Of a DNA stretch of 64,000 nt, positions 39,767 to 49,092 are shown one piece after another (position 1 is the stretch's first letter; every line of letters starts with the position of its first letter). A program made the translations under genes and the position numbers. Below the pieces are notes generated by a model, which saw only the letters and a list, made by a program, of their open reading frames with translations, was not told the origin of the DNA and ran no database searches. The stretch comes from Burkholderiales bacterium (GTDB lineage: Bacteria > Pseudomonadota > Gammaproteobacteria > Burkholderiales > Thiobacteraceae). Where the stretch lies: positions 1 through 64,000 of the forward strand of contig JADMJT010000021.1 of assembly GCA_018781585.1 (NCBI GenBank). Direction: 5' to 3'.

Positions 39767-40429
39767 TCATTCGTCCTTGAGTTTTTCCATATGACGCAGA
39801 TCGAGACTGTCGAACGTTTCGCGAATCTGGAAGAAGAAGATGCCGAGAATGAACATCCCCACCAGCACATCCAGCGCAATGCCGAGTTCCACCACCAGCG
39901 GCATGCCGTAGGTGGCGCTGGTCGCGGCGAAGAACAAACCATTTTCCATGGCCAGGAAGCCGATCACTTGCGGGATGGCTTTGCGCCGCGTCAACATCAT
40001 TAAGAACGACAGCAGCACGATGGCGATGGCGATGCCCAGGGTGCTGCGCGTGATGGTGCCGGCAAGCTGCGTAATCGGCAGCGCCAGGTTGAAGGCGAAA
40101 ATCACCAGCATGATGCCGACCAGCATGGTGGTCGGAATGTTGATCAGCGTCTCCACATCCCATTTCACGTTCAGCTTGCGGATCAGGCGATGCAGAATCC
40201 ACGGCAGGATGATGACTTTCAACACCAAGGTCAGCGCGGCCGAGTAATACAAATGCTGCTGCTGCGTGCTCATGGCGACGACCAGGGTGCTGATGGTGAG
40301 CACCACGCCCTGCCACGCAAACAAGTTGATCAAGGACAACACCCGCCGCTGCGACAGCATGGCGAATGCGATCAACAGCAAGAGTGCTGCCAGCAGATTA
40401 ATCAATTGTCCGCTCAGGGAAACCGACAT
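39767..40429 (-). CDS. HyfE-like membrane subunit
   Basis: LINLLAALLLLIAFAMLSQRRVLSLINLFAWQGVVLTISTLVVA...MENGLFFAATSATYGMPLVVELGIALDVLVGMFILGIFFFQIRETFDSLD. Confidence 0.88.
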   Translation of the reverse strand: MSVSLSGQLINLLAALLLLIAFAMLSQRRVLSLINLFAWQGVVLTISTLVVAMSTQQQHLYYSAALTLVLKVIILPWILHRLIRKLNVKWDVETLINIPTTMLVGIMLVIFAFNLALPITQLAGTITRSTLGIAIAIVLLSFLMMLTRRKAIPQVIGFLAMENGLFFAATSATYGMPLVVELGIALDVLVGMFILGIFFFQIRETFDSLDLRHMEKLKDE

Positions 40430-40430
40430 C

Positions 40431-41384
40431 TCAGGCCCCCAACAGGAAGTGGATGAGCATGCCCAACACCGCAAGCAGGAACGCGGTGCCCAAGAATTCC
40501 GGCGCACGGAAGATACGCATTTTGGCCGAAATCGTTTCCAGCAGGGCGAGACCGGCGCCCGCCGCAACTAATTTCACACCGAGCGCGATCAGGGCCAGCG
40601 GCAACGCGGCCCAATTGCCTGCCTCGGCAATACCATAGGGAACAAACAGCGCGAAACCAATCGTGGTATAGGCGAGTAATTTGATGCTGCTCGCCCATTC
40701 GATCAGCGCCAGATGGCGCGCGGAATATTCGAGGATCATCGCCTCGTGAATCATGGTGAGTTCGAGATGGGTGGTCGGATTGTCCACTGGGATGCGTGCG
40801 TTTTCCGCCAGCAGAATCATCACGAAGGCGATCGCGGCGAACGCCATGCTGGGATAGAGCGTGAATTGTGTATGTGCTAAAGCTTCGACGATGGTTGGCA
40901 GCTGGGTGGAGTGACTAATCAGCGAAGCGGTGAAAAACACCATCAACAGCGCGGGCTCGGCCAGAAACGCGACCAACATTTCGCGCCGTGCGCCCAGGGT
41001 GCCGAACGAAGTACCGATGTCCATTGCCGCGAGCGCAATGAACACGCGCGCCAGGGCGAAAATGCCGACCAGCGCGATCACGTCGGCCGCAGGTGAAAAA
41101 GGCAGATCGGTCGCCAGTACCGGCACCACGCCCGCCGCCAGCCACATGCAAGAAAACAGAATATACGGCGTCACCCGGAACAAGGGCGAGGCGTTGTGTG
41201 CGATCACCGCATCCTTGTGGAACAGCTTGCGCAGCGTGCGATAGGGTTGCAGCACGCCTGCACCGCTGCGGTTTTGCAGCCAGGCGCGGCACTGATTGAC
41301 CCAGCCGAGCAGGAGCGGCGCGATCGCCACCACCAGCAGCGATTGAAATAATTGAAACAGAATGCCGGAAAGTTGCGCGCTCAT
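40431..41384 (-). CDS. HyfC/NuoH-like membrane subunit
   Basis: LLLGWVNQCRAWLQNRSGAGVLQPYRTLRKLFHKDAV...ENARIPVDNPTTHLELTMIHEAMILEYSARHLALIEWASSIKLL. Confidence 0.92.
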   Translation of the reverse strand: MSAQLSGILFQLFQSLLVVAIAPLLLGWVNQCRAWLQNRSGAGVLQPYRTLRKLFHKDAVIAHNASPLFRVTPYILFSCMWLAAGVVPVLATDLPFSPAADVIALVGIFALARVFIALAAMDIGTSFGTLGARREMLVAFLAEPALLMVFFTASLISHSTQLPTIVEALAHTQFTLYPSMAFAAIAFVMILLAENARIPVDNPTTHLELTMIHEAMILEYSARHLALIEWASSIKLLAYTTIGFALFVPYGIAEAGNWAALPLALIALGVKLVAAGAGLALLETISAKMRIFRAPEFLGTAFLLAVLGMLIHFLLGA

Positions 41385-43408
41385 GACCATCTCACCAATA
41401 CCAACATTAAGAGCAGCGTGACGAAGCTGTACATGAGGTACAAATGAATTCGCCCATGCTGCAAGATGCTGATCCAAGCAGAAAGTTTGTCCGCCGCTTT
41501 TGCGATCGGCAGATAGAGCCCGTACCACAGCTTATCCTCGCTACGACCGTGGTAGCGCGGTTCGCGGTCGAAGGGGCTGGGCACTTCGCGTTCGATTAAA
41601 AAGAACGGTTCGAAGATTTGCCGGATCGGTTGACCGAAGCCTTCTGCCGAGTCCTGCATGCGCGGTGTTTGTTCCGGAAAGCCACAGTCCCAGGCCGGGC
41701 CGCGGCGCAGGCGGCCATGATAAAAGCGGCGCACCGCGAGGAACGTGATCAGCAGCACCACCAGAATGGCCAGCAGGAAGAACAGTGGGCTGTAGCTCGC
41801 GCGTTCCGGCGCGATCGGGGTCAGGAATAGCCAGCCTGTTTTGGCCGCGCTCATGCCGAGCGTGTCGCCGATCAGCGCCTGTGTCACGTGATCCAATTGC
41901 AGGATGACTTGCACTGGGAACAAGCCCAGCAAAATACAGCCGAGCGCGAGCCAGGCGAGCCCCAGGCGCTCCCACCAACCGGCGTCATGCGCTTCATTGA
42001 GCTTTTCATCGCGCGGTTGGCCCAGGAACACGATGCCGTAGAACTTCACCATCACGTACGCAGCCAAGGCGGCGGCGAGCGCGATGGCCGCGGTCGCCAC
42101 CGGGATCAGCATATTTAGATAAGGCTGCGGCAAATCGGGCGTGAGCAAGAAGGCTTGCAGCAACAGCCATTCCGAGACGAAACCATTGAGCGGCGGCAGG
42201 CCGGCAATCGCCAGGGTGCCCACCAATACTAAGGCCGCGACCCATGGCATGCGTCGAATCAATCCACCGAGACGGCCCAAATTGCGCTCGCCCGTGGCAT
42301 GCAGCACCGAGCCTGTGCCTAGAAATAATAAACTTTTGAAGAAGGCGTGATTGAGGGCGTGATATAGCGTGGCGGTCAAGGCCAAAGCAGCGAGTGATTC
42401 TTTACCATTGGCGTGGAACAGGATGGCAAGCCCGATACCCACCAGCAGAATACCGATGTTCTCGATCGAAGAATAAGCCAACAGACGCTTCATGTCGGTC
42501 TGCACCGCGGCGAACATCACGCCGAACAATGCGGTGATCAGCCCCAGCGTGAGTGCGAGCACGCCCCACCACCAAATTTCCCCGCCCAGAAAATCGAACG
42601 TGATGCGCAGCAAACCATAGATCGCGGTCTTCAACATAATGCCGCTCATCATCGCCGACACCGGGGAGGGCGCAGCTGGGTGCGCCTCCGGTAGCCATAC
42701 ATGCACCGGCAGCAGACCGGCCTTGGCGCCGAAACCAAATAGCGCGAGTGAAAACGTGATCGAAGCCCAGAACGGTGTCAGATGCGCGGTACGCATGGCG
42801 TCGAAGGTGTACGCCGCAATGCCGTGGCCGCCTTGCATGACACCGAAGGCCAACAAGATGCTGATGGCGCCCACATGCGCAATCAGCAGATAAAGATAAC
42901 CTGCTTTGCGAATTTCCGGCACTTTGTGATCGGTCGTGACCAGGAAATAGGATGAGAGCGCCATCGACTCCCACGCCACCATAAACAAATAGGCGTCATT
43001 GGCCAGCAATACCAGCGCCATACTCGCCAGAAAGAAATGATATTGCAACGCTAACAAGGCCAGCGCGCGGGCTTCCATGTGCCGGAAATAACCCGCGCTG
43101 TATAGGGAAATAGCGAAACCGGCAGCGCCCAGCAGCATCAAGAAAAATGCCGACAACGCATCCAGTCGCAAGTGGAACGGCAAATCGGGCAGGCCGAGCG
43201 GGAGCACCGCGACATTCGGTGTTTGGCCAAGCGCGACCAAGCCGGTACCCGCCAACACCAGCGCGCCCAGCGCGCCCGCCGGGAAAATGAGCTGCGTGAT
43301 GTGCTTGGGGGAGCCGATCAGCAGCAGGGAGAACATGCCCAGCACCAGCCAGTACACGACGACTCCACCCGCGATATCGATAGGAAGCAAGGTCAACAGG
43401 GTTTCCAC
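41381..43408 (-). CDS. HyfB-like proton-translocating antiporter subunit
   Basis: AKAGLLPVHVWLPEAHPAAPSPVSAMMSGIMLKTAIYGLLRITFDFLG...WDCGFPEQTPRMQDSAEGFGQPIRQIFEPFF. Confidence 0.92.
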   Translation of the reverse strand: METLLTLLPIDIAGGVVVYWLVLGMFSLLLIGSPKHITQLIFPAGALGALVLAGTGLVALGQTPNVAVLPLGLPDLPFHLRLDALSAFFLMLLGAAGFAISLYSAGYFRHMEARALALLALQYHFFLASMALVLLANDAYLFMVAWESMALSSYFLVTTDHKVPEIRKAGYLYLLIAHVGAISILLAFGVMQGGHGIAAYTFDAMRTAHLTPFWASITFSLALFGFGAKAGLLPVHVWLPEAHPAAPSPVSAMMSGIMLKTAIYGLLRITFDFLGGEIWWWGVLALTLGLITALFGVMFAAVQTDMKRLLAYSSIENIGILLVGIGLAILFHANGKESLAALALTATLYHALNHAFFKSLLFLGTGSVLHATGERNLGRLGGLIRRMPWVAALVLVGTLAIAGLPPLNGFVSEWLLLQAFLLTPDLPQPYLNMLIPVATAAIALAAALAAYVMVKFYGIVFLGQPRDEKLNEAHDAGWWERLGLAWLALGCILLGLFPVQVILQLDHVTQALIGDTLGMSAAKTGWLFLTPIAPERASYSPLFFLLAILVVLLITFLAVRRFYHGRLRRGPAWDCGFPEQTPRMQDSAEGFGQPIRQIFEPFFLIEREVPSPFDREPRYHGRSEDKLWYGLYLPIAKAADKLSAWISILQHGRIHLYLMYSFVTLLLMLVLVRWS

Positions 43409-43428
43409 GGTTTGGTTTTTTTATATTT

Positions 43429-45600
43429 TCAGGCCGCGCCGCTCGCCGGGCGCAGCAGGCAAAATTCCGCATCGGCATCAGTTTCGCACAGATTGCGATA
43501 GACCATATCGAGCGCCCTATCTTCGGTGGTAAAAATGTTTTCCTCGCCGATCAACTCGCGCAGGCCGGTGTGTTCCATGACGTCCAGCACTTGTTTTTTG
43601 AGTCCGCTGAACAGTAGCGTCACGCCGTTGTCTCGCAGCCGTTCCACCAAGTGATGAATGACTTCTTCGCCCGAAGCATCGAGCTGGTTGATGCCGTCAC
43701 CCACCACCAAAATGTGCTTGGCCTTGGGATGATCCGCCGCCGCTTCCAGAATCGCGTCTTCAAAATACGCGACGTTGGCGAAGTAGAGCGAGCCATCGAA
43801 GCGAATCGCCACCACATGCTCGCTGGTAGGCAGATTATGCACTTTCACATCGCGCAGCGTGCCGTCGGCGTGGCGGCCGAGGATCGCGACACGCGGCGTC
43901 ATGGTGCGCAACAGATAGAGAATAATCGCCAACCCCGCACCCACCATAATGCCATTGTCCAAGTGGGGCGCGAATGCCAGCGTGGCGACGAAGGTCACGA
44001 CCGAAGCGATGCCGTCATGCTTGTGCGCGTGCCAGGCATGCTTAATCGCTTTGAAATTGATGAGCCCGATGACTGCCATCATGATCACCGCCGCCAACAC
44101 CGCTTGCGGCAAGTGATACAAGAGGGGTGTCAGGAACAGCAAGGTCACTAACACAATCAGACCGGTATAGACGGAGGACATGCCCGTCTTGGCGCCTGCG
44201 TTCAGGTTCACCGCCGAGCGCGAGAACGAGCCGGAGGCCGGGAACGATTGCGACAGGCTCCCCACCAGATTGGCGAGGCCCTGTCCGATCAATTCCTGGT
44301 TCGGGTCGATGCGCTGCTTGGTCTTGGCGGCCATGGCCTTGGCGATGGAAATCGCCTCCATGAAACCCACCAGCGAAATCACCAGCGCACTGGAGAGTAG
44401 GGTGCCGATCAACTCCCAACTGATTTTGGGCACTTCGAGACTCGGCAAGCCGGAGGGAATGCTGCCCACCACTTCGCCGCCGCCGACGAGCTTAAGCTCA
44501 CCTTGGCTGATTTTTTTGACACGCCAGCGGTGACCATCGGTTTTCAAATCCCGCGGCGCCTGGCCATGGAGATATAAGCGATCAGATTCACCCGCGGCGC
44601 CTGGCACGCGTTCGAGAATGAATTTGCGCAGCGCCCGGTTGCGCTTGCGGTTTTCCGCTTCCAGATCCGTCAAGCCGAGGCGCAGTAATTCGACTTCATA
44701 ATGCAGGGCGGCAAGGTGCTGATTGCTTTCGTTTTCCGCTTTTTCCTGGGTTTTGATCGCAGCCGATTTGGCGCTGATCTGCTGGTTGATCTCGCCGATT
44801 TTTTGTTCAGTGGCCGAGAAGTCGCTGGCGAGGGTACGGACTTCGCTGTCCATGATCTGCTCGACCTGGCCCGTGCTATTGCGCTCGAATCCGATCGCAA
44901 AACTCACCACGGTGGTGAGCGTCACAGCGATCAGTACGCCGGGTAGTTTCGGCGCGTATTTCTTCAGCCCCCACATGATGGCGAAGGCGGATACGCCCAT
45001 GAGCAGGGTCGGCAGATGGGTTTCGCCGATTTGCATCAGCACGCCCCAAATATCATTGATGAAATGCTCGCTGCGCCCCATGGAGACGCCGAAAATTTTA
45101 TTCAACTGCGACAGGCCGATGATGATGGCGGCGGCGTTGGTGAAGCCGACGATGACAGGGTGGGAGAGAAAATTCACCACTACGCCAAGTTTAAATACAC
45201 CCAAGGTCAGTTGCACGATGCCGACCAGTAGCGCCAACAAAATGGCGAGCGCGACGAAGGCTTCAGAGCCAGTCGCAGCTAACGGCGCGAGCGCAGAGGC
45301 AGTCAAGAGCGAGGCAACGGCAACCGGCCCCGTGGCCAACTGCGCCGAAGACCCCCAGAGCGCTGCGATGATGCCGGGCAGGAATGCCGCATAAAGACCG
45401 TAATAAGCGGGCAGACCTGCCAATTGCGCATAGGCCATGGATTGCGGGATCAACACCAGCGCGACTGTGACGCCGGCGAGCAGATCAGCGCGCATCGTGT
45501 CACCACGGAACGGAAGCCATTTAAGGAAAGGGAAGAATTTAGCGAGTGACATGTGGCTGTCTCGATTCATGTGCGGTTGTGCGGCAATTTCGCGTGGCAT
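43429..45600 (-). CDS. SulP family anion transporter with STAS domain and internal coiled-coil-like insertion
   Basis: DLLAGVTVALVLIPQSMAYAQLAGLPAYYGLYAAFLPGIIAALWGSSAQLATGPVAVASLLT...; C-terminal STAS with HILVVGDGINQLDASGEEVIHHLVERL. Confidence 0.93.
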   Translation of the reverse strand: MPREIAAQPHMNRDSHMSLAKFFPFLKWLPFRGDTMRADLLAGVTVALVLIPQSMAYAQLAGLPAYYGLYAAFLPGIIAALWGSSAQLATGPVAVASLLTASALAPLAATGSEAFVALAILLALLVGIVQLTLGVFKLGVVVNFLSHPVIVGFTNAAAIIIGLSQLNKIFGVSMGRSEHFINDIWGVLMQIGETHLPTLLMGVSAFAIMWGLKKYAPKLPGVLIAVTLTTVVSFAIGFERNSTGQVEQIMDSEVRTLASDFSATEQKIGEINQQISAKSAAIKTQEKAENESNQHLAALHYEVELLRLGLTDLEAENRKRNRALRKFILERVPGAAGESDRLYLHGQAPRDLKTDGHRWRVKKISQGELKLVGGGEVVGSIPSGLPSLEVPKISWELIGTLLSSALVISLVGFMEAISIAKAMAAKTKQRIDPNQELIGQGLANLVGSLSQSFPASGSFSRSAVNLNAGAKTGMSSVYTGLIVLVTLLFLTPLLYHLPQAVLAAVIMMAVIGLINFKAIKHAWHAHKHDGIASVVTFVATLAFAPHLDNGIMVGAGLAIILYLLRTMTPRVAILGRHADGTLRDVKVHNLPTSEHVVAIRFDGSLYFANVAYFEDAILEAAADHPKAKHILVVGDGINQLDASGEEVIHHLVERLRDNGVTLLFSGLKKQVLDVMEHTGLRELIGEENIFTTEDRALDMVYRNLCETDADAEFCLLRPASGAA

Positions 45601-45610
45601 TTTTTCAATT

Positions 45611-46024
45611 TCATTTGCGTGGTGTGGCGGTCACTAAAGGGCATTCCAATTTTTTCCAGGGATCGCTGCTGCTATCTTGAGCCAGCGTTTCCCACCCCTC
45701 GAGGGAATCGATCACCACGGCGGAAACACACTCATGCGTGTTGGCGTAATCAACGATGTCGCGGCGGCGCAAGCTCGGCTTCCGGGTCAAGTTGAAATAA
45801 AGCCCTTCGGCCCGCAACGATTCCAGTAGTGCTTGCAATGGCTTAGGCAATAATTCACCGTTGACGATGGCCAGAATCTCCAGACCCGCGTCCATCCTCT
45901 TGCACAAATTGAGCGCGGCGGTGAGCAGGCGCTGATCGATGCAGTTCTCACGCACGGCCAGCAGCACTTTTTTTTCGGGTTCCATCAAGGGCATGAGAGT
46001 TTTACATAGCGGTTTTCGTGCCAC
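45611..46024 (-). CDS. Universal-stress-protein-like (UspA-like) protein
   Basis: MEPEKKVLLAVRENCIDQRLLTAALNLCKRMDAGLEILAIVNGELLPK...; true start may be 45994 or 45985. Confidence 0.65.
   Translation of the reverse strand: MARKPLCKTLMPLMEPEKKVLLAVRENCIDQRLLTAALNLCKRMDAGLEILAIVNGELLPKPLQALLESLRAEGLYFNLTRKPSLRRRDIVDYANTHECVSAVVIDSLEGWETLAQDSSSDPWKKLECPLVTATPRK
46009..46023 (-). promoter_or_regulatory. Candidate sigma54 -24/-12 element for the usp-sulP-hyf operon
   Basis: Reverse strand TGGCACGAAAACCGC: perfect -24 TGGCACG and correctly spaced GC at -12 (TT replaced by CC). Confidence 0.4.
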
Positions 46025-46226
46025 CTCATGAAAATATTACAACCTGTTGAATCAAAAAATAAAAATGTATTTAAAGTACCGTTTGTTTGATTCTCTATAT
46101 ATTGCATATTGTAATAATTAGCACAAAATGCTACGTCAGACCCATTCAATTTTGTTTATTTTCAGGTGTTGCATCAGGCGGGCTATATGTTGCAAAATGC
46201 AATTTCTGAATTTATTCCTGTAGCCC

Positions 46227-47732
46227 ATGCATTCCCTGCGCCAGAAAATTATCTTCGGCTATTACGCGGTCGGCACCCTAATCGTGGGTCTATCGCTATT
46301 TGCTTTTGTGGAGTTATATCTGATTGAGGAAAAAATTCTGGCCGGGGGGCGGATTTCAGAGTTTTTTGACGTAACGCTGGAGATACGCCGGTTCGAGAAG
46401 AATTATTTTCTTTACCGGCAGGTAGCGGATCTGACGGAGACCCAGCGCTATGTGCATCAGGCGCAGGCTTTGCTGCGCGAGAACGCTGAGGTGTTTGAAG
46501 CAATCGCGACCGCTACGCGGATGGCTGTGCTGCGAGATCAGTTGACGCAGTATGCCGCCCTGATGGGGGAATACGCGACCTTGGGTGACGCAGGCACGGC
46601 ACGTACGGAGGCGCTAGAAATACGCATCCGCCAAGCCGGTAAAGAGATGGTCACGGTGGCCGAGGGGATCGCCCGGGCCGAGCGCGCTACGCTGCAATCT
46701 TCGCTCGACCGGCACCGGCGCGTGTTGCTCATCTCCATCGTGGTGCTGGTGATGGTGGTGGTGGTCATCGGCCAGCTTTTATCGCGACGCGTGGCACGGC
46801 CGCTCAAAAGTTTGGAAGATGACATGGAGGCGGTAGCCAACGGCAAGTTGACGCAGCTGGATCGGGTGAGTGATGACCGCGAGATCGTTTCGCTTACCCA
46901 CGCCTTCAATCATGTGCTGCGCGAATTGGAATTGCGTCAGACGCATCTCGTGCGCGCCGAGAAGCTGGCTGCACTGGGTACGCTGCTCTCTGGCGTAGCA
47001 CATGAACTCAACAATCCTTTGTCCAATATTTCCTCCTCCTGCCAGATTTTGATGGAGGAGGGAGATGAAGCCGATCCGACATTCCGGCGGGAGTTGCTGG
47101 GCCAGATCGATGAGCAGACCATTCGGGCGCGCAATATTGTGCGCTCCCTGCTCGATTTTGCCCGCGATCGCGAATTCAAGACCGCGCCTTTGCAGCTCGC
47201 GCAATTGGTCAAAGAAACCCTGCGTTTTCTCAAGGGCCAAGTACCGACACAGGTGACGCTTACTACCGACATTCCATCCGATTTGGTGTTGCAAGGGGAC
47301 AAGCAGCGCCTGCAACAGGTGTTCCTCAATCTGATCAAGAACGCAGCAGAAGCCCTGGAGAGTGCGGGGAAAGGCGCGGGGGAGATCCGCATCTCTGCGC
47401 ACCGGGGGCGCGTGACTGGCGATTCGGCTCCGCCTGGCGCGGGCGAGCACTTTTTCGCCTTCGGCCGCTGCGAGGGTCACGGCGAGGTGGTGGATATCGA
47501 GATACGAGATAACGGCAGCGGCATTCCACTCGACATTCTGCCGCGCATTTTCGATCCCTTTTTCACCACGCGCGAGGTGGGCAAGGGCTCGGGGCTGGGA
47601 TTGTTTATCGTATTTGAAATCATCGAAGAACACGGCGGCTGCATCGCGGTGGAGAGCGTGCCGGGCCAAGGCACGGCCTTCTTCATTCGCCTCCCGCTAC
47701 CATCAGGAGAAAGTGTTGAACATCATGGCTAG
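46227..47732 (+). CDS. Membrane sensor histidine kinase (HAMP, NtrB/AtoS-like)
   Basis: Two TMs, HAMP, AALGTLLSGVAHELNNPLSNISSSCQIL, HATPase DNGSGIPLDILPRIFDPFFTTREVGKGSGLGLFIV. Confidence 0.93.
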   Translation: MHSLRQKIIFGYYAVGTLIVGLSLFAFVELYLIEEKILAGGRISEFFDVTLEIRRFEKNYFLYRQVADLTETQRYVHQAQALLRENAEVFEAIATATRMAVLRDQLTQYAALMGEYATLGDAGTARTEALEIRIRQAGKEMVTVAEGIARAERATLQSSLDRHRRVLLISIVVLVMVVVVIGQLLSRRVARPLKSLEDDMEAVANGKLTQLDRVSDDREIVSLTHAFNHVLRELELRQTHLVRAEKLAALGTLLSGVAHELNNPLSNISSSCQILMEEGDEADPTFRRELLGQIDEQTIRARNIVRSLLDFARDREFKTAPLQLAQLVKETLRFLKGQVPTQVTLTTDIPSDLVLQGDKQRLQQVFLNLIKNAAEALESAGKGAGEIRISAHRGRVTGDSAPPGAGEHFFAFGRCEGHGEVVDIEIRDNGSGIPLDILPRIFDPFFTTREVGKGSGLGLFIVFEIIEEHGGCIAVESVPGQGTAFFIRLPLPSGESVEHHG

Positions 47733-49086
47733 CCAAGGAAGATTGCTCATCGTGGACGACGAAAAGGTCGCCCTCAAAAATCTAGAACACGTCATGAAGA
47801 AGGAAGGTTATGAAGTCACCGCAACGCAGAGCGGCGCTCACGCCCTGGCTTTTTTGGAGAAGCAACCCTTCGATGTGGTGCTCACCGATCTGCGGATGGA
47901 GAAGGTGGATGGCATGCAGATCCTGCGCAAATGCCGCGAGGCCTCTCCTGATACGGAAGTGGTGCTGATCACCGGTTACGCCACACTCGAGTCGGCGGTA
48001 GAGGCCATGAAGCACGGCGCATTTTATTACATCGCCAAACCGTTCCGTTTGGACGAAGTGAGAAAAGTAACCGCCGAGGCGATGGAGAAAACCCGCCTAA
48101 AACGCGAGAACCGCAGCCTGCGCGAGCAGGTGGAAAATTTCCAGGGCAAAGTCCGCATCATCACCCAAGATCTTAAAGTGCAGCGCCTGCTGGAAATGGC
48201 GCGCCAGGTCGCGCCGACCGGTTGCAACATTTTGATCACGGGCGAATCCGGCACCGGCAAGGAGCTGTTCGCGCGCTATCTGCACGCCCAAGGCGAACGC
48301 AGCGAGGGGCCGTTTCTGGCGGTCAACTGCGGCGCGTTTAATGAGGAGTTACTTTCCAACGAACTATTCGGTCACATCAAGGGTGCGTTCACTGGCGCGG
48401 GCACGGATAAGAAAGGGTTACTGGAGGCGGCATCCGGCGGCACCCTGTTTTTGGACGAAATCACCGAGATGTCGCCCGCCATGCAGGTGAAGCTGTTACG
48501 CGTGATTCAGGAGCGCGAAGTGCTACCGCTGGGTGGCACAGTGCCGCTCAAGGTGGACGTGCGATTCATTGCCGCCACCAACCGTGATGTGCAAGACATG
48601 GTGCGCCAGGGCGGCTTCCGCCAGGATTTGTATTTCCGTTTGAACGTGGTCAACTTGCATATCCCCCCCCTGTCACAGCGCAAGGAGGATGTGCCGCTCC
48701 TGGCTTACCATTTCCTGCGGAAATACGCCGCACTGATGAAAAAGGCGGTGACGGAGATCGCGCCCGCCGCCCTGGATCTGCTCAAGGTTTACGCCTTTCC
48801 GGGCAATATCCGCGAGTTGGAAAATATTATTGAGCGCGGCGTGGCCATCAGCACCGGCCCGATCATCGAAGTCACTCACCTGCCCGAGGATTTGCGTGAC
48901 TTATCCATCCGTACTTTCCGCAAGAAAGACGGCCGCATCCCGTCTTTAGACGAACAAGAGAAGGACTACATTCGCTGGGTGCTGGAAGAAGCCGGCGGCA
49001 ACCAGACCCAAGCGGCGCAAATCCTCGGCATCGACCGCGTCTCGCTCTGGCGTAAGCTCAAGCGCTATGAGCTTGAGGCGGAATGA
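47725..49086 (+). CDS. Sigma54-dependent response regulator (NtrC family)
   Basis: REC LLIVDDEKVALKNLE; AAA+ GESGTGKELFARYLH, GAFTGA motif, GGTLFLDEITEM; Fis-type HTH NQTQAAQILGIDRVSLWRKLKRY. Confidence 0.95.
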   Translation: MASQGRLLIVDDEKVALKNLEHVMKKEGYEVTATQSGAHALAFLEKQPFDVVLTDLRMEKVDGMQILRKCREASPDTEVVLITGYATLESAVEAMKHGAFYYIAKPFRLDEVRKVTAEAMEKTRLKRENRSLREQVENFQGKVRIITQDLKVQRLLEMARQVAPTGCNILITGESGTGKELFARYLHAQGERSEGPFLAVNCGAFNEELLSNELFGHIKGAFTGAGTDKKGLLEAASGGTLFLDEITEMSPAMQVKLLRVIQEREVLPLGGTVPLKVDVRFIAATNRDVQDMVRQGGFRQDLYFRLNVVNLHIPPLSQRKEDVPLLAYHFLRKYAALMKKAVTEIAPAALDLLKVYAFPGNIRELENIIERGVAISTGPIIEVTHLPEDLRDLSIRTFRKKDGRIPSLDEQEKDYIRWVLEEAGGNQTQAAQILGIDRVSLWRKLKRYELEAE

Positions 49087-49092
49087 AGCGCC

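Noticed and set aside
36245-43408. Functional [NiFe] group 4 hydrogenase / formate hydrogenlyase
   Set aside because: Large subunit lacks both Ni-binding Cys pairs and no hyp or formate dehydrogenase genes are present in the window.
41381-43408. DabB of a DAB Ci-uptake system
   Set aside because: No DabA (DUF2309) partner gene nearby; the neighbours are HyfC/E/F/G/I-like, so the gene fits HyfB better.
46779-47669. Antisense ORF (296 aa) opposite the sensor kinase
   Set aside because: Shadow ORF over a conserved histidine kinase.
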